64,000 bases of DNA from Halolamina pelagica (GTDB taxonomy: Archaea > Halobacteriota > Halobacteria > Halobacteriales > Haloferacaceae), in assembly GCF_900115675.1 (NCBI RefSeq), contig NZ_FOXI01000003.1:1-64000 (forward strand), written 5' to 3'. Of the stretch, positions 10,736 through 22,336 are shown piece after piece. Within the stretch, counting starts at the first letter, position 1. Every line of letters begins with the position of its first letter. Under the pieces are notes generated by a model that saw only the letters and a list, made by a program, of their open reading frames with translations, ran no database searches and had not been told where the DNA came from. The translations under genes and the position numbers were made by a program.

Positions 10736-12714
10736 CCGAGGACGCCGTCTCGTTCTCGCTCTCGGACGGCGAGTTGACCGTCCGGGACGAGGCCGGCAGC
10801 GGCGAGGTCGTGGTGGACGTCGACGGGGCCACCTCGGTCACGCCCGCGACCGACGCGTGGTTCGACGTGCCCGTCGACGCCGCGGTGAGCGTCGAGACCT
10901 CGTCGATGGAGGTTCAGGGGGCACCCGCCACCCAACTCCGGCGCGTCGACGGCGAGAACTACGGCTCGCTCACGGGAGGCACGTTTTCGATCGACGGGGA
11001 GACGTACGTCGATATCACCACGGCGATGAAGCTCCTCGTGTACGTCGACGGGGAGATGACCGGCCGGTTCGTCGGTGACGCGGAGAACCCCGATTCGTTG
11101 CTCTTGACGTTCGACGATCCGACCCGCATCGTCGTCGGCGCCCGCTCGTTCCACGATTCGCCGATCGCGACGATGACCGTGACCGACGATCCCGAGGACC
11201 TGATGACGGCGGCGTCGCACCTCGGGTCCGCGATCAAGGAGTGGTCGGCCGAGCGGTCGTGGCCGACGCTCCGGGGGCACCCACCCGCCATCGAAGCGGG
11301 CGACGAACTCGACGTCCCCGACTGCCTCTCGGTTCCCGATACCGACGTGACTGTCGCCGTTCCGCCGAATACGGCGGACGTTCTCCGCGTGACTCCCCTG
11401 GCGTACTACTTCGGCGCCGACGTCGTGTCCGGGGACCGGGCGGAGCTCCGACTCGGTACCCAGCACGTCGAACCGCTCGGGGCGGGCGCCGAACTGGAAC
11501 AGTCGGTGGACGATCTCCTCGCCCACGCCATCGTGCTCGACAGTCTGGTCCGGATCGACGGCTACTACTCGTTGCCACGCTACGAGTACGAGGAAATCGC
11601 GCCGGAGCTCCCGTTTTACCCGCCCGAGCTCTACGACGAGCCGATCCACCGACAGCTACTGGAGTATCTCGAAGTCTCGTTCGAGACGATACGGCCGTAC
11701 ATGCCGACTTGGCACGCGGTCGGCACGCTCCGGCCGACCGCCGCCGCCGCCGAGGCAGTCCCCTACCTCCTGAGTACGCTCGCTCGAGTTCACGTGACCC
11801 CGGACGGGGTTCCGCGGCAGTCGCCGCCCGACACCGGAAAGCCGCTCGATCTCTCGCCGAGCCCCGCCGTCCCGCACCGCACCGCCGCACTCCCGACGCC
11901 CGCCCGCGAGAGGGCAGCCGAGCACGAGGAGCGCCGATCGGGCGACGCGTCCGTGCTGTTCGTCGGTTGGGAGGCGCCGTACGGGGCGGGGTTCACTACC
12001 GTCGACTGGAGCCGGTTCAAGATCGATGCCACCCCGACTGCGACGTACCGGCCGTCCGTCACCCGGGCGGAACTCCGTTCACTACTCGCGGAGGAGTACG
12101 CCCACGTCCACTACGGGAACCGCGTCACTGAGGAGGGGTTCGTCTGTTCCGACGGCGTGCTCGCGTTCGAGGATTGCCCCGACGGATCGGTGGGGGCGAT
12201 CTCGTTCGTGTGGGGGCAACGGACGACGGCTGCACTCACGGACCTTCTCGACACGGTGTCGGTCGCCTGCCTGACCGACGAGCAGCTCTCGATCGAGGAG
12301 GCACAGGAACTGGCAGTCTACCTCGTGCTCGGCCGATCGGTCGCGTCGAGCGCCCGCCTCACGGGAATCGACGCGGTTCGCTATCTGGGGGACGCATTAC
12401 TCCCGGTCGCACACAGACCAGTCGGGTACTGCCCGACCGTCTTCCAGGTCGAGCGAGCCGACGATAAGTTCCACGTCTCGACCGTACTCGACACCAACGA
12501 GCGTGACCTGATCGGACGGGTCTCGACCTCCCGCTTCCAGGAACTATCCGACCGGTTTCAGCTGTCGGGAACAAGTGTTTGCATCCCCGAACCGGTCTCG
12601 GGGGACGAGCTCGCCGATATGCTGACGGTCGACGGCATCTTCCGGTTCGACTGGCGGACGGAGTCGGAGCGGGACCCGGCCCTGTCTGCGCCCGACGACC
12701 TCCTCACGAAGTAG
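10732..12714 (+). CDS. Haloarchaeal protein with degenerate CHAT-like C-terminal domain
   Basis: 660 residues, acidic, no signal peptide or membrane helix. The N-terminal ~370 residues are of unknown fold. Residues ~395-620 follow the order of haloarchaeal CHAT (caspase-like) proteins: a strand with VLFVGWEAP, TRAELRSLLAEEYAHVHYGN with His460, EEGFVCSDG, then a strand AISFVWGQR at ~489-497 where the family usually has LNAC-S, then repeats of helices and VRYLGDALL where others have VVGDG. The catalytic Cys is not visible, so it may be an inactive member. Assignment is by recalled family pattern, not a search. Confidence 0.6.
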   Translation: MTEDAVSFSLSDGELTVRDEAGSGEVVVDVDGATSVTPATDAWFDVPVDAAVSVETSSMEVQGAPATQLRRVDGENYGSLTGGTFSIDGETYVDITTAMKLLVYVDGEMTGRFVGDAENPDSLLLTFDDPTRIVVGARSFHDSPIATMTVTDDPEDLMTAASHLGSAIKEWSAERSWPTLRGHPPAIEAGDELDVPDCLSVPDTDVTVAVPPNTADVLRVTPLAYYFGADVVSGDRAELRLGTQHVEPLGAGAELEQSVDDLLAHAIVLDSLVRIDGYYSLPRYEYEEIAPELPFYPPELYDEPIHRQLLEYLEVSFETIRPYMPTWHAVGTLRPTAAAAEAVPYLLSTLARVHVTPDGVPRQSPPDTGKPLDLSPSPAVPHRTAALPTPARERAAEHEERRSGDASVLFVGWEAPYGAGFTTVDWSRFKIDATPTATYRPSVTRAELRSLLAEEYAHVHYGNRVTEEGFVCSDGVLAFEDCPDGSVGAISFVWGQRTTAALTDLLDTVSVACLTDEQLSIEEAQELAVYLVLGRSVASSARLTGIDAVRYLGDALLPVAHRPVGYCPTVFQVERADDKFHVSTVLDTNERDLIGRVSTSRFQELSDRFQLSGTSVCIPEPVSGDELADMLTVDGIFRFDWRTESERDPALSAPDDLLTK

Positions 12715-12758
12715 CCCGCTTCCGAGGGAGACTTACCACTCCGCGCCCAACGCCCGCT

Positions 12759-13616
12759 ATGCGACCCCTCCTCCTCGTCGCCGTGCTCTCGCTGGTCGTC
12801 GCGCCCGCGGCCGTCGCCGCCGCGCCCGCCGACGCGGCCGCGGCGCCCGCGGTCCAGACCGACACCAGCCTCTCGGGTACCGTCAGCTACCTCAACGGGA
12901 GCGCCATCTCCGACGCGACGGTGATCGTCGGCAGCGAGGCCCGGCTCGGTAACGCCTCCGAGAGCGAACTCCGCGAGATCGCCGCGAACCCGCCCGACGA
13001 CGTGGCGACGACGACGACCAACGCCTCCGGCGGCTACGAGATGACCGTCGCGGACGAGGTCGACGCCGAACTCGTCGTCGCGGTCGCCGACGCGGGGACG
13101 ACCCGCCCCCGTCGCTACGTCGCCGGGGAGATGGACCTCACCGTCCGCACGACCGCGACGCTGACTCTCGAGTCGCCCTCGGTCACTGCCGAGCCCGGCG
13201 AGCGGATCCGGGTCCCGTTCTCGCTCACCAACACCGGCGACCAGCCGGTCGAGGGGCTCTCGCTGTCGCTGACGCTGCCCGACGGCTGGAACCACGTCTC
13301 GGCCACCTCCGAGACCGGGACGTACCACCAGAGCAACCGGACGTTCACCTGGGGGCCCGTCGAACCGGGCGAGACGGTGGAGGCGTCGTTCCGCATCTTC
13401 GTGGGCCTCGACGCCATCAACGACTCCGCGGAGACGTACGAACTCGCGACGTTCGCCGACAGCCGGACCCACCCCCTCGACGTGTCGGACGCCTCGGTCA
13501 CCGTGCGCTACCCGACCGAGCGGACGAACGCCGAGGTGCCCGGCTTCGGCGCGCCCGCGGCGCTCGGTGCCGTCGCCGTCCTCGCCGGCGCGGCCGCGCT
13601 CGCCCGACGGGACTGA
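12759..13616 (+). CDS. Surface protein with PGF-CTERM tail
   Basis: 285 residues. A Sec-type signal peptide (about 1-25, MRPLLLVAVLSLVVAPAAVAA) precedes a carboxypeptidase-regulatory-like beta domain (about 37-130), then a CARDB/NEW3-like domain (EPGERIRVPFSLTNTGDQPVEGLSLS). The C-terminus reads VPGFGAPAALGAVAVLAGAAALARRD: the PGF motif, a hydrophobic helix and a basic end. That is the archaeosortase A sorting signal, so the mature protein is probably lipid-anchored on the cell surface. Several NxS/T sites are present. Confidence 0.85.
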   Translation: MRPLLLVAVLSLVVAPAAVAAAPADAAAAPAVQTDTSLSGTVSYLNGSAISDATVIVGSEARLGNASESELREIAANPPDDVATTTTNASGGYEMTVADEVDAELVVAVADAGTTRPRRYVAGEMDLTVRTTATLTLESPSVTAEPGERIRVPFSLTNTGDQPVEGLSLSLTLPDGWNHVSATSETGTYHQSNRTFTWGPVEPGETVEASFRIFVGLDAINDSAETYELATFADSRTHPLDVSDASVTVRYPTERTNAEVPGFGAPAALGAVAVLAGAAALARRD

Positions 13617-13654
13617 CCGACTCACTTTTCCTCGTTCCGGCACCACTGGCGCCC

Positions 13655-14443
13655 GTGCGGGAGTTCACGCCGGAGTACCTCGAACACACGCGCCGCGGGA
13701 TGTGGGAGTCGACCGCGGCGCTCGACCCGCTGGCCCTCGAGAGCCGGGACCGCGTGCTCGACGTGGGCTGTGGGACGGGCGAACTCACCCGCGTCCTCGC
13801 CGCGGAGGCTCCCGGCGAGGTGATCGGCGTCGACGCCGACAGGGCGCTGCTGGCGGTCGCTCGCGAGGGGACCGGGATCCCGACTGTCACCGGGGACGCG
13901 ACCCGGCTGCCGTTCCGCGCCGACGCGGCCGACCTCGTGGTCTGTCAGGCGCTGCTCATCAACCTCCCCGACCCCGCCGCGGCGGTTCGGGAGTTCGCCC
14001 AGGTTTCCTCGGACCTCGTCGCGGCGATCGAGCCCGACAACGCCGCCGTCGAGGTGTCCTCGACCGTCGACGCCGAGGAGCGACTGGAACGCGAGGTCCG
14101 GCAAGCGTACCTCGATGGGGTCGGGACGGACGTGGCGATGGGCGAGCGCGTCGGCGACCTGTTCGAGGCGGCCGGCCTCGACGTGATCGGCCGGCGCACC
14201 TACCGCCACGAGAAGCTGGTCGAACCGCCGTACTCCGAGCCGGCGATGGAGAGTGCGGCGAGGAAAGCCAGCGGCGCGGGGATCGCGGACCACGAACGGG
14301 AAATCCGTGCGGCGGGCGCCGACTACGACGAACTCCGGGCCGCGTGGCGCGAGATGGGGCGGGACGTGGTCCGCGAGATGGGCGAGGAGGCGTATCGGCG
14401 CCGCGAGGTGGTGCCGTTCGAGGTGACCGTGGCGCGGGTCTGA
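13655..14443 (+). CDS. SAM-dependent methyltransferase
   Basis: 262 residues. Class I Rossmann methyltransferase with motif I VLDVGCGTGELTR, acidic loop GVDAD, GDATRLPF and a post-motif LINLPDPAAAV. The C-terminal half is helical and charged. The start is GTG at 13655. The substrate is unknown; the fold resembles UbiE/arsenite-type methyltransferases but without a diagnostic motif. It follows the PGF-CTERM gene by 38 bp. Confidence 0.85.
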   Translation: MREFTPEYLEHTRRGMWESTAALDPLALESRDRVLDVGCGTGELTRVLAAEAPGEVIGVDADRALLAVAREGTGIPTVTGDATRLPFRADAADLVVCQALLINLPDPAAAVREFAQVSSDLVAAIEPDNAAVEVSSTVDAEERLEREVRQAYLDGVGTDVAMGERVGDLFEAAGLDVIGRRTYRHEKLVEPPYSEPAMESAARKASGAGIADHEREIRAAGADYDELRAAWREMGRDVVREMGEEAYRRREVVPFEVTVARV

Positions 14444-14462
14444 GAGCCAGACCGCGGATCCC

Positions 14463-15428
14463 CTACACCGCCTCCATCGACGCCAACAGCCGACACTTCC
14501 GGCACACGTCACCGGAGGTCGTCGAGCCACACTCCTCGCACTCGCCCAGGTCACCGTCCTCGTCGCCGCCGTACGCGTCGGCGGCCAACTCGGCCAACTC
14601 CTCGTAGCCCGACATGATCGAGTGGCGCGTCCCGGGGTGGTTCTCCTCCAGCTTCAGCAGCAACTCCTGGATCTCCCCGCGGTACGCCTCGCTGGCGTGG
14701 GGGCACTCGGTGATGTGGGCCGGCAGGTCCTCCAGGTGGGCGTAGAGCGCGACCTCCTTCTCCGGGATGTCCCGGAGCGGCTTCGCCCGCGGGACGAACG
14801 AGTCGCTCTCCTCGCGGTCGTCGAAGCCGCCGATGGAGGCGTCGAAGTGCTTGGCGACCTGCTTCACGTCGCCCTCGAGGAAGTTCATCAGCGCCGTCTG
14901 GGCCTCGTCGTCGAGGTTGTGGCCGGTCAGCAGCTTGTCGGCGCCCAGCTGCTCGGCGTAGTTCTCCAGCAGGTCACGGCGGAACACCCCGCAGTACGCA
15001 CAGGGCGCCATGTTCTCCGGATCGTCCTCGACCACGTCGTCCATCCGGACGCCGAACTCCTCCTCGTAGCCGACCACCTCGTGGGCGATCCCCAGCTCGT
15101 CGGTCAGTTCCTCGCTCGCGGCCAGTGACTCGTCGCGGTACCCCTCGATCCCCTCGTGGATCGACAGCGCGACCAGTTCGATCCGGGGGTCCTCGCCGAA
15201 CGTCTCCGCCAGGATCTCGGTGAGGACGACCGAGTCCTTCCCGCCGGAGAGCCCGATCACCCACGTCTCGGGCTCCTCCGGCGTCGCCTCGCGGGAGACG
15301 AGGCTGTCCTCGCGCACTCGGCGACGCACCCGCTTCTCCACCGAGCGCGTGAAGTGCTCCTCGCAGAGGTGGGCCCCGGAGTAGGCGGCGTGCATCACCG
15401 CCTCGGACCCACACCGGTCACAGTCCAT
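14463..15428 (-). CDS. ncsA: NcsA/TtuA-type tRNA 2-thiolation protein
   Basis: 321 residues. An N-terminal zinc knuckle (CDRCG...CEEH) precedes the PP-loop ATPase motif GLSGGKDSVVL (about 59-69), the catalytic motif PCAYCGVFRRD and TGHNLDDEAQT. A C-terminal zinc ribbon (CEECGSTTSGDVCRKC) closes it. Members adenylate the wobble uridine of tRNA Lys/Glu/Gln and add sulfur. In Haloferax the sulfur carrier is SAMP2, activated by UbaA; both are also in this window (51.4 kb and 19.5 kb). Confidence 0.93.
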   Translation of the reverse strand: MDCDRCGSEAVMHAAYSGAHLCEEHFTRSVEKRVRRRVREDSLVSREATPEEPETWVIGLSGGKDSVVLTEILAETFGEDPRIELVALSIHEGIEGYRDESLAASEELTDELGIAHEVVGYEEEFGVRMDDVVEDDPENMAPCAYCGVFRRDLLENYAEQLGADKLLTGHNLDDEAQTALMNFLEGDVKQVAKHFDASIGGFDDREESDSFVPRAKPLRDIPEKEVALYAHLEDLPAHITECPHASEAYRGEIQELLLKLEENHPGTRHSIMSGYEELAELAADAYGGDEDGDLGECEECGSTTSGDVCRKCRLLASMEAV

Positions 15429-15534
15429 TTGCCGGCGCTAACCGACCTGCGGGGATACCGGTTTCGCTCGCGGGGTCGCCGTGTCGGCCGGGCGCCGTAG
15501 CACGGTCCGCGCAGTTCGATCACGGACGCGCTTT

Positions 15535-15554
15535 GGTTTCGAAAGTTCGAAGCC
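15535..15554. promoter_or_regulatory. Palindromic element upstream of copA
   Basis: Two TTCGAA hexamers separated by AG sit within GGTTTCGAAAGTTCGAAGCC, ~65-80 bp before the copA ATG, and a related TTCGCTCCGAA follows at 15564-15574. The position suggests an operator, perhaps for a metal-responsive repressor. No regulator gene is adjacent. Inference from symmetry only. Confidence 0.35.
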
Positions 15555-15617
15555 AACGAAACATTCGCTCCGAAGGCGCAAACGCACTAAGGGAGGAGCC
15601 CCTATACGTAGATACCC

Positions 15618-18215
<2,598 letters not shown>

Positions 18216-18305
18216 GCGGCGCTCTCGCTGTTCGATTTTCGATTTCTGCCGGAAAAGTCGCGGCAGCGTCGATCATCGCCGCCGACCGTCGAGTTCGACG
18301 GCCGC

Positions 18306-19271
18306 TCAGGCGGCGCTCGGGGTCGGGCCGGACTCCGCGGCCTGGAGCAGCTCCTGGTAGCGGTTACGGATGGTGACCTCGCTCATGTCGGTCACCTCGC
18401 TGACCTCGCTCTGGGTCAGCGCGTTGTTGGTCAGCACGCCCGCGGCGTAGATCGCGGCCGCGGCCAGCCCCACGGGCGACTTGCCCGAGTGGACGTTCTG
18501 GCGCTTGGCGGTCTCCAGCAGTTCGCGGGCGCGGCGCTCGGTCTCGTCGTCGAGGTCGAGGTCGCTGGCGAACCGCGGGAGGTACTCCAGCGGGTCCGCG
18601 GGCTGGACCTCCAGCTTCAGCTCGCGCACGATGTAGCGGTAGGCGCGCTTGAACGTCGCCTGGTCGACGCGGGAGACGGCGCTCATCTCGTCGAGGCTGC
18701 GGGGGACGTTCCCCATCCGGGCCGCGGCGTGGAGGCTCGCGGTCGCGATCCCCTCAATCGAGCGGCCGGGGAGCAGGTCCTTGTCGAGCGCCTGTCGGTA
18801 GATCACCGACGCCGTCTCGCGGACGTTCTCCGGGAGGCCGAGCGCGGAGGCCATCCGGTCGATCTCGCCGAGCGCCTGCTTGAGGTTGCGCTCCTTGTGG
18901 TCGCGGGTCCGGAACCGCTCGTTCCACGTGCGCAGGCGCTGCATCTTCTCGCGCTGACTGGCCGAGAGCTGGTTGCCGTAGGCGTCCTTGTTCTGCCAGC
19001 CGATGTTGGTCGAGAGGCCGTCGTCGTGCATCATCTTCGTCGTCGGCGCGCCGACGCGGGACTTCTCGTCCTTCTCGCCGGCGTCGAACGCGCGCCACTC
19101 GGGGCCGCGGTCGATGCCGCCTTCGTCGACGACGAGGCCACAGTCCGCACAGACCGTCTCGGCCTGCGACTCGTTCGTCTCGAGGTTGCCACCGCACTCG
19201 GGGCAGTGGTGCTCCTGCTCGGTCTCTGCCCGCTCGGTCTCGGTTTCGCGGTGGGTCGTGTTGGTGCTCAT
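18306..19271 (-). CDS. tfb: Transcription initiation factor IIB (TFB)
   Basis: 321 residues from MSTNTTHRE. N-terminal zinc ribbon CPECGGNLETNESQAETVCADC, B-finger region (GPEWRAFDAGEKDEKSRVGAP), then two cyclin folds. The second carries the C-terminal HTH EVSEVTDMSEVTIRNRYQEL that contacts the BRE. It bridges TBP (gene at 42.6 kb) and RNA polymerase. An in-frame ATG at 19319 would add 16 residues and sits ~25 bp from the TATA box, so the true start is unsettled. Confidence 0.95.
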   Translation of the reverse strand: MSTNTTHRETETERAETEQEHHCPECGGNLETNESQAETVCADCGLVVDEGGIDRGPEWRAFDAGEKDEKSRVGAPTTKMMHDDGLSTNIGWQNKDAYGNQLSASQREKMQRLRTWNERFRTRDHKERNLKQALGEIDRMASALGLPENVRETASVIYRQALDKDLLPGRSIEGIATASLHAAARMGNVPRSLDEMSAVSRVDQATFKRAYRYIVRELKLEVQPADPLEYLPRFASDLDLDDETERRARELLETAKRQNVHSGKSPVGLAAAAIYAAGVLTNNALTQSEVSEVTDMSEVTIRNRYQELLQAAESGPTPSAA

Positions 19272-19338
19272 TGATTGGAACCGAAGGATCCCGACGCGGG
19301 GGCGCCGGGCTGTCTTCACTCCGGGGTAGGGTAGTAAA

Positions 19339-19348
19339 GTATATAAGG
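19339..19348 (-). promoter_or_regulatory. TATA box of tfb
   Basis: On the minus strand the sequence reads CCTTATATAC, a near-ideal archaeal TATA element. Transcription would start about 25 bp downstream, near 19319-19323. That is at the upstream in-frame ATG rather than the chosen start at 19271, which would then have a ~48-nt leader. Confidence 0.6.
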
Positions 19349-19522
19349 CTTTTGGCTAGGTATATCACGGTCTATAGCCCTGATTCGACGGTATTCGAAC
19401 GGTAGAACCGATACGGGTGGACCGGTAGGTTCTTGAGTGGAATAACCTTGTGTAAGTGTCACACGATTCGGATACGGGTCGCTGCTGGCGTCGGGATCTC
19501 GCGACGAAAACGACCCGCGGTC

Positions 19523-20338
19523 TCAGTCGCTCGCGACCCCACAGCCGCCGTCGTAGTCGACGCCGGCGAGGTCGTCGATGCCGTCGTCGCCACAGACCGG
19601 ACAGTCGGGGTTCCGCTGGTACGGAACCGTCTCGAAGGAGAGCTCCCGGGCGTCGTAGAACAGCAGCCGACCAGTGAGGGTCTCTCCCAGTCCGAGCAGC
19701 ACTTTCACGGCCTCGGTCGCCTGCAGACAGCCCACGGTGCCGGGGAGCACGCCCAGCACGCCCGTCGTCGCGCAGTCCGGCACCGTCCCGGGTTCGGGCG
19801 CCTCGGGGAACAGACAGCGGTAGCAGGGCCCGTCGGGGCTGAGGGTGGTGATCTGCCCCTCGAACTTGTAGATCGCGCCGTGACAGAGCGGCACGCCCTC
19901 GATCTGGCAGGCGTCGTTGAGCATGTACCGCGTGGGGAAGTTGTCGGTACAGTCGACGACCACGTCGTAGTCGGCGACGAGGTTGCGGGCCTCCTCGGGG
20001 GCGATGCGGCGTTCCATCGCCTCCACCTCGATGTCGGGGTTGAGGTCGGCGACGAACTCCTCGGCGCTCTCGGCTTTCGGGCGCCCCACGTCGGCGTCAC
20101 GGTGGATCACCTGGCGCTGGAGGTTCGAGCGCTCGACGACGTCGTCGTCGACGATCCCCAGTCGCCCCACGCCCGCGGCCGCGAGGTACTGGATCACCGG
20201 CGCGCCGAGGCCGCCGGCGCCGACGACGAGCGCGCTGCCCTCCAGCAGGCGCTTCTGGCCCTCCGGCCCCACGTCGTCGAGGATGATGTGCCGGGAGTAG
20301 CGGTCGAGTTGGGTGGCGTCGAGTGAGAGGTCGCTCAT
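19523..20338 (-). CDS. ubaA: SAMP-activating E1 enzyme UbaA (ThiF/MoeB family)
   Basis: 271 residues. The ATP-binding loop is VVGAGGLGAPV (38-48); RQVIHRDADVGRPKA and DCTDNFPTRYMLND follow. Cys189 in DCATTGVLG is the likely catalytic Cys, and two CxxC pairs (CYRC ~172-175 and CPVC near the C-terminus) bind zinc. It adenylates the C-terminal Gly of ubiquitin-like SAMPs for protein conjugation and for sulfur transfer to tRNA and molybdopterin. Its probable partners SAMP2 and NcsA are in this window. Confidence 0.93.
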   Translation of the reverse strand: MSDLSLDATQLDRYSRHIILDDVGPEGQKRLLEGSALVVGAGGLGAPVIQYLAAAGVGRLGIVDDDVVERSNLQRQVIHRDADVGRPKAESAEEFVADLNPDIEVEAMERRIAPEEARNLVADYDVVVDCTDNFPTRYMLNDACQIEGVPLCHGAIYKFEGQITTLSPDGPCYRCLFPEAPEPGTVPDCATTGVLGVLPGTVGCLQATEAVKVLLGLGETLTGRLLFYDARELSFETVPYQRNPDCPVCGDDGIDDLAGVDYDGGCGVASD

Positions 20339-20440
20339 GGGGCGTGTTGGGGGCCGGCCGGGGTTAAGCGCACGGACGGTGGCCCGTCGTCGCCGTGTCG
20401 CCGCCGCAGGTGGCTTCCCTCCCCCGCCCCAGTTCCGGGT

Positions 20441-21448
20441 ATGGTCACGACCAAGCGCTACCACCTCGCCCAGCGACCCGAGGGCGTCCCGGACGACGAC
20501 ACCTTCGACCTGCGGGAGGTCGACCTCGACGACCCCGCGGGCGGCGAAGCTCTCGTGAAGATCCGCTACCTCTCGGTCGACCCCTACATGCGCGGCCGGA
20601 TGGACGCCGGCGAGTCCTACGCGGACCCGTGGGCGGTCGGCGACCCCCTGCGCGGCGCCGCCGTCGGCGAGGTCGTCGACGAGGCGAGCACCGAGTTCGA
20701 CGCCGGCGACACCGTCGTCGGCAACATGGCGTGGGCCGAGTACCACCTCGCGGACGCAGCCGACCTCCAGCGCATCGAGACGGGCGCGCTCCCGGTCTCG
20801 ACCGCGCTGGGCGTCGTCGGCATGCCGGGCCGCACGGCCTACTTCGGCACGCGCGAGGTGCTCGAACCCCGGGCGGGCGACACGGTAGTCGTGAGTGCCG
20901 CCGCGGGCGCAGTCGGGTCCGTGGTCGGCCAGCTCGCCAAACTGCAGGGCGCGACCGTCGTCGGCTTCGCCGGCAGCGACGAGAAGTGTGAGGTCGTCGA
21001 GGACGAGTTCGGTTTCGACGCCTGCATCAACTACGAAGCGACCGACGACTACGTCGCGGTGCTCGCCGACGCGGCGCCCGAGGGCGTCGACGGCTACTTC
21101 GACAACGTCGGCGGCCCGATCACGGACGCGGTGTTCACCCACCTCAACGTCGACGCCCGCGTGGCCGTCTGCGGCCAGATCGCGCTGTACAACGCCGAGG
21201 AGACGCCGACCGGGCCGCGGAAGCTTGGGAAGCTGATCGAGACACGGGCTCGCGTGCAGGGGTTACTCGTCGGCGACTTCGCGCCGCGGTTCGAGCAGGC
21301 CACCGCGGACCTGGCGGAGTGGGTCGCCGCCGGCGACATCCAGTTCCGCGAGACCGTCACGGAGGGGCTGGAGAACGCGCCCGACGCGTTCCTCGGGCTG
21401 TTCGAGGGCGAGAACGTCGGGAAGCAGGTGGTGAAGGTCGGGGAGTAG
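20441..21448 (+). CDS. NADP-dependent MDR oxidoreductase (LTB4DH/PTGR-like)
   Basis: 335 residues of the medium-chain reductase superfamily without zinc ligands. The N-terminal segment LVKIRYLSVDPYMRGRMD is diagnostic of the leukotriene B4 dehydrogenase / YncB branch. The Rossmann loop is AAAGAVGSVVGQLAKLQGATVVG, and YFDNVGGPITDAV follows. Members reduce alpha,beta-unsaturated ketones or aldehydes with NADPH. Convergent with rpl15e across a hairpin. Confidence 0.92.
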   Translation: MVTTKRYHLAQRPEGVPDDDTFDLREVDLDDPAGGEALVKIRYLSVDPYMRGRMDAGESYADPWAVGDPLRGAAVGEVVDEASTEFDAGDTVVGNMAWAEYHLADAADLQRIETGALPVSTALGVVGMPGRTAYFGTREVLEPRAGDTVVVSAAAGAVGSVVGQLAKLQGATVVGFAGSDEKCEVVEDEFGFDACINYEATDDYVAVLADAAPEGVDGYFDNVGGPITDAVFTHLNVDARVAVCGQIALYNAEETPTGPRKLGKLIETRARVQGLLVGDFAPRFEQATADLAEWVAAGDIQFRETVTEGLENAPDAFLGLFEGENVGKQVVKVGE

Positions 21449-21543
21449 CCGACGCCGACGCTGTTTTCGGCTGCGCCGTCGCGACGCGACGTGAAAGAAC
21501 GGAGAACCGATTTGCGGTTACACGATCGCGGCATGGGCTCCCT

Positions 21544-21566
21544 GCAGCCGACACGAGGTCGGCTGC
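21544..21566. terminator. Hairpin between convergent genes
   Basis: GCAGCCGAC (21544-21552) and its exact complement GTCGGCTGC (21558-21566) form a 9-bp stem with a 5-nt loop. It lies between the stop of the MDR oxidoreductase (+) and the stop of rpl15e (-), so it could end transcripts from both sides. Confidence 0.5.
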
Positions 21567-21587
21567 TGGTCGCGCGCCGTGATCGGC

Positions 21588-22178
21588 TTACTTCCCGCCG
21601 CGGTCGCCCGACGCCACGCTGGGTCGGACCTTCTCGGCACCCTTGCCGCGGGTGCGAAGCCCGCGGTTGGACTTGCCGGCGTTGGTGAGGCCGCGGAACG
21701 CGCGACCGGTCTGGGAGTCGTCGCAGATCCAGTTGAGGTCGTCGTCGTTCTGGATCGCGGCGTGTTCGGGGTCCACGAGGATCGCCTCGAACCACTTCTG
21801 GGAGCCGTCCTCGCCGACCCAGTAGGAGTTCATGACCCGGAGGTTCGGGTACTTGCGCGTCGCGCGCTCCTCGGCGATCCGCTGGATGGAGGTCCGGCGG
21901 CCGAGGCGGTTGACGCCCTGGCGCTTCGAGCGGCGGCCGGCCTTGTGTCGGCGCTTGCGCGCGCCGCCCTTGCGGACGGCAATGCGGACGACGACGATGC
22001 CCTGCTTCGCCTTGTAGCCCAGTTCGCGGGCCTTGTCCAGTCGGGTCGGGCGGTCGATTCGCTCGATGGCGCCCTGCTCGCGCCAGTCCTGTTTTCGCTG
22101 CCACTGCAGCTCGGCGAGCTTGCCGTCGCCGGGCTGCTTCCACGCGTCCTTGATGTGGGAGTAGAAGCTTCGTGCCAT
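21588..22178 (-). CDS. rpl15e: Large-subunit ribosomal protein L15e (eL15)
   Basis: 196 residues, basic unlike its acidic neighbours. The N-terminus MARSFYSHIKDAWKQP and the segment VRIAVRKGGARKRRHKAGRRSKRQGVNRL are the eL15 signature; SYWVGEDGSQKWFEAILVDP follows. It is an archaeal/eukaryal-type protein binding 23S rRNA. Single gene with ~150 bp of upstream sequence before the divergently placed kinase end. Confidence 0.97.
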   Translation of the reverse strand: MARSFYSHIKDAWKQPGDGKLAELQWQRKQDWREQGAIERIDRPTRLDKARELGYKAKQGIVVVRIAVRKGGARKRRHKAGRRSKRQGVNRLGRRTSIQRIAEERATRKYPNLRVMNSYWVGEDGSQKWFEAILVDPEHAAIQNDDDLNWICDDSQTGRAFRGLTNAGKSNRGLRTRGKGAEKVRPSVASGDRGGK

Positions 22179-22336
22179 TGTTCTGTGCGGGCGCTTGCGA
22201 TTCAGTCGAACGAGGCAACAGCCCCGGCCGACCACATTTCGTCCCGAGCTATCGGGTGCCCACTGGCGTCCCGTCGACCAGCGAGTTGGACGTGGATAGT
22301 CCGGATTCGGTGGTAAGGGTTTCGAAGCGGGTCGGC

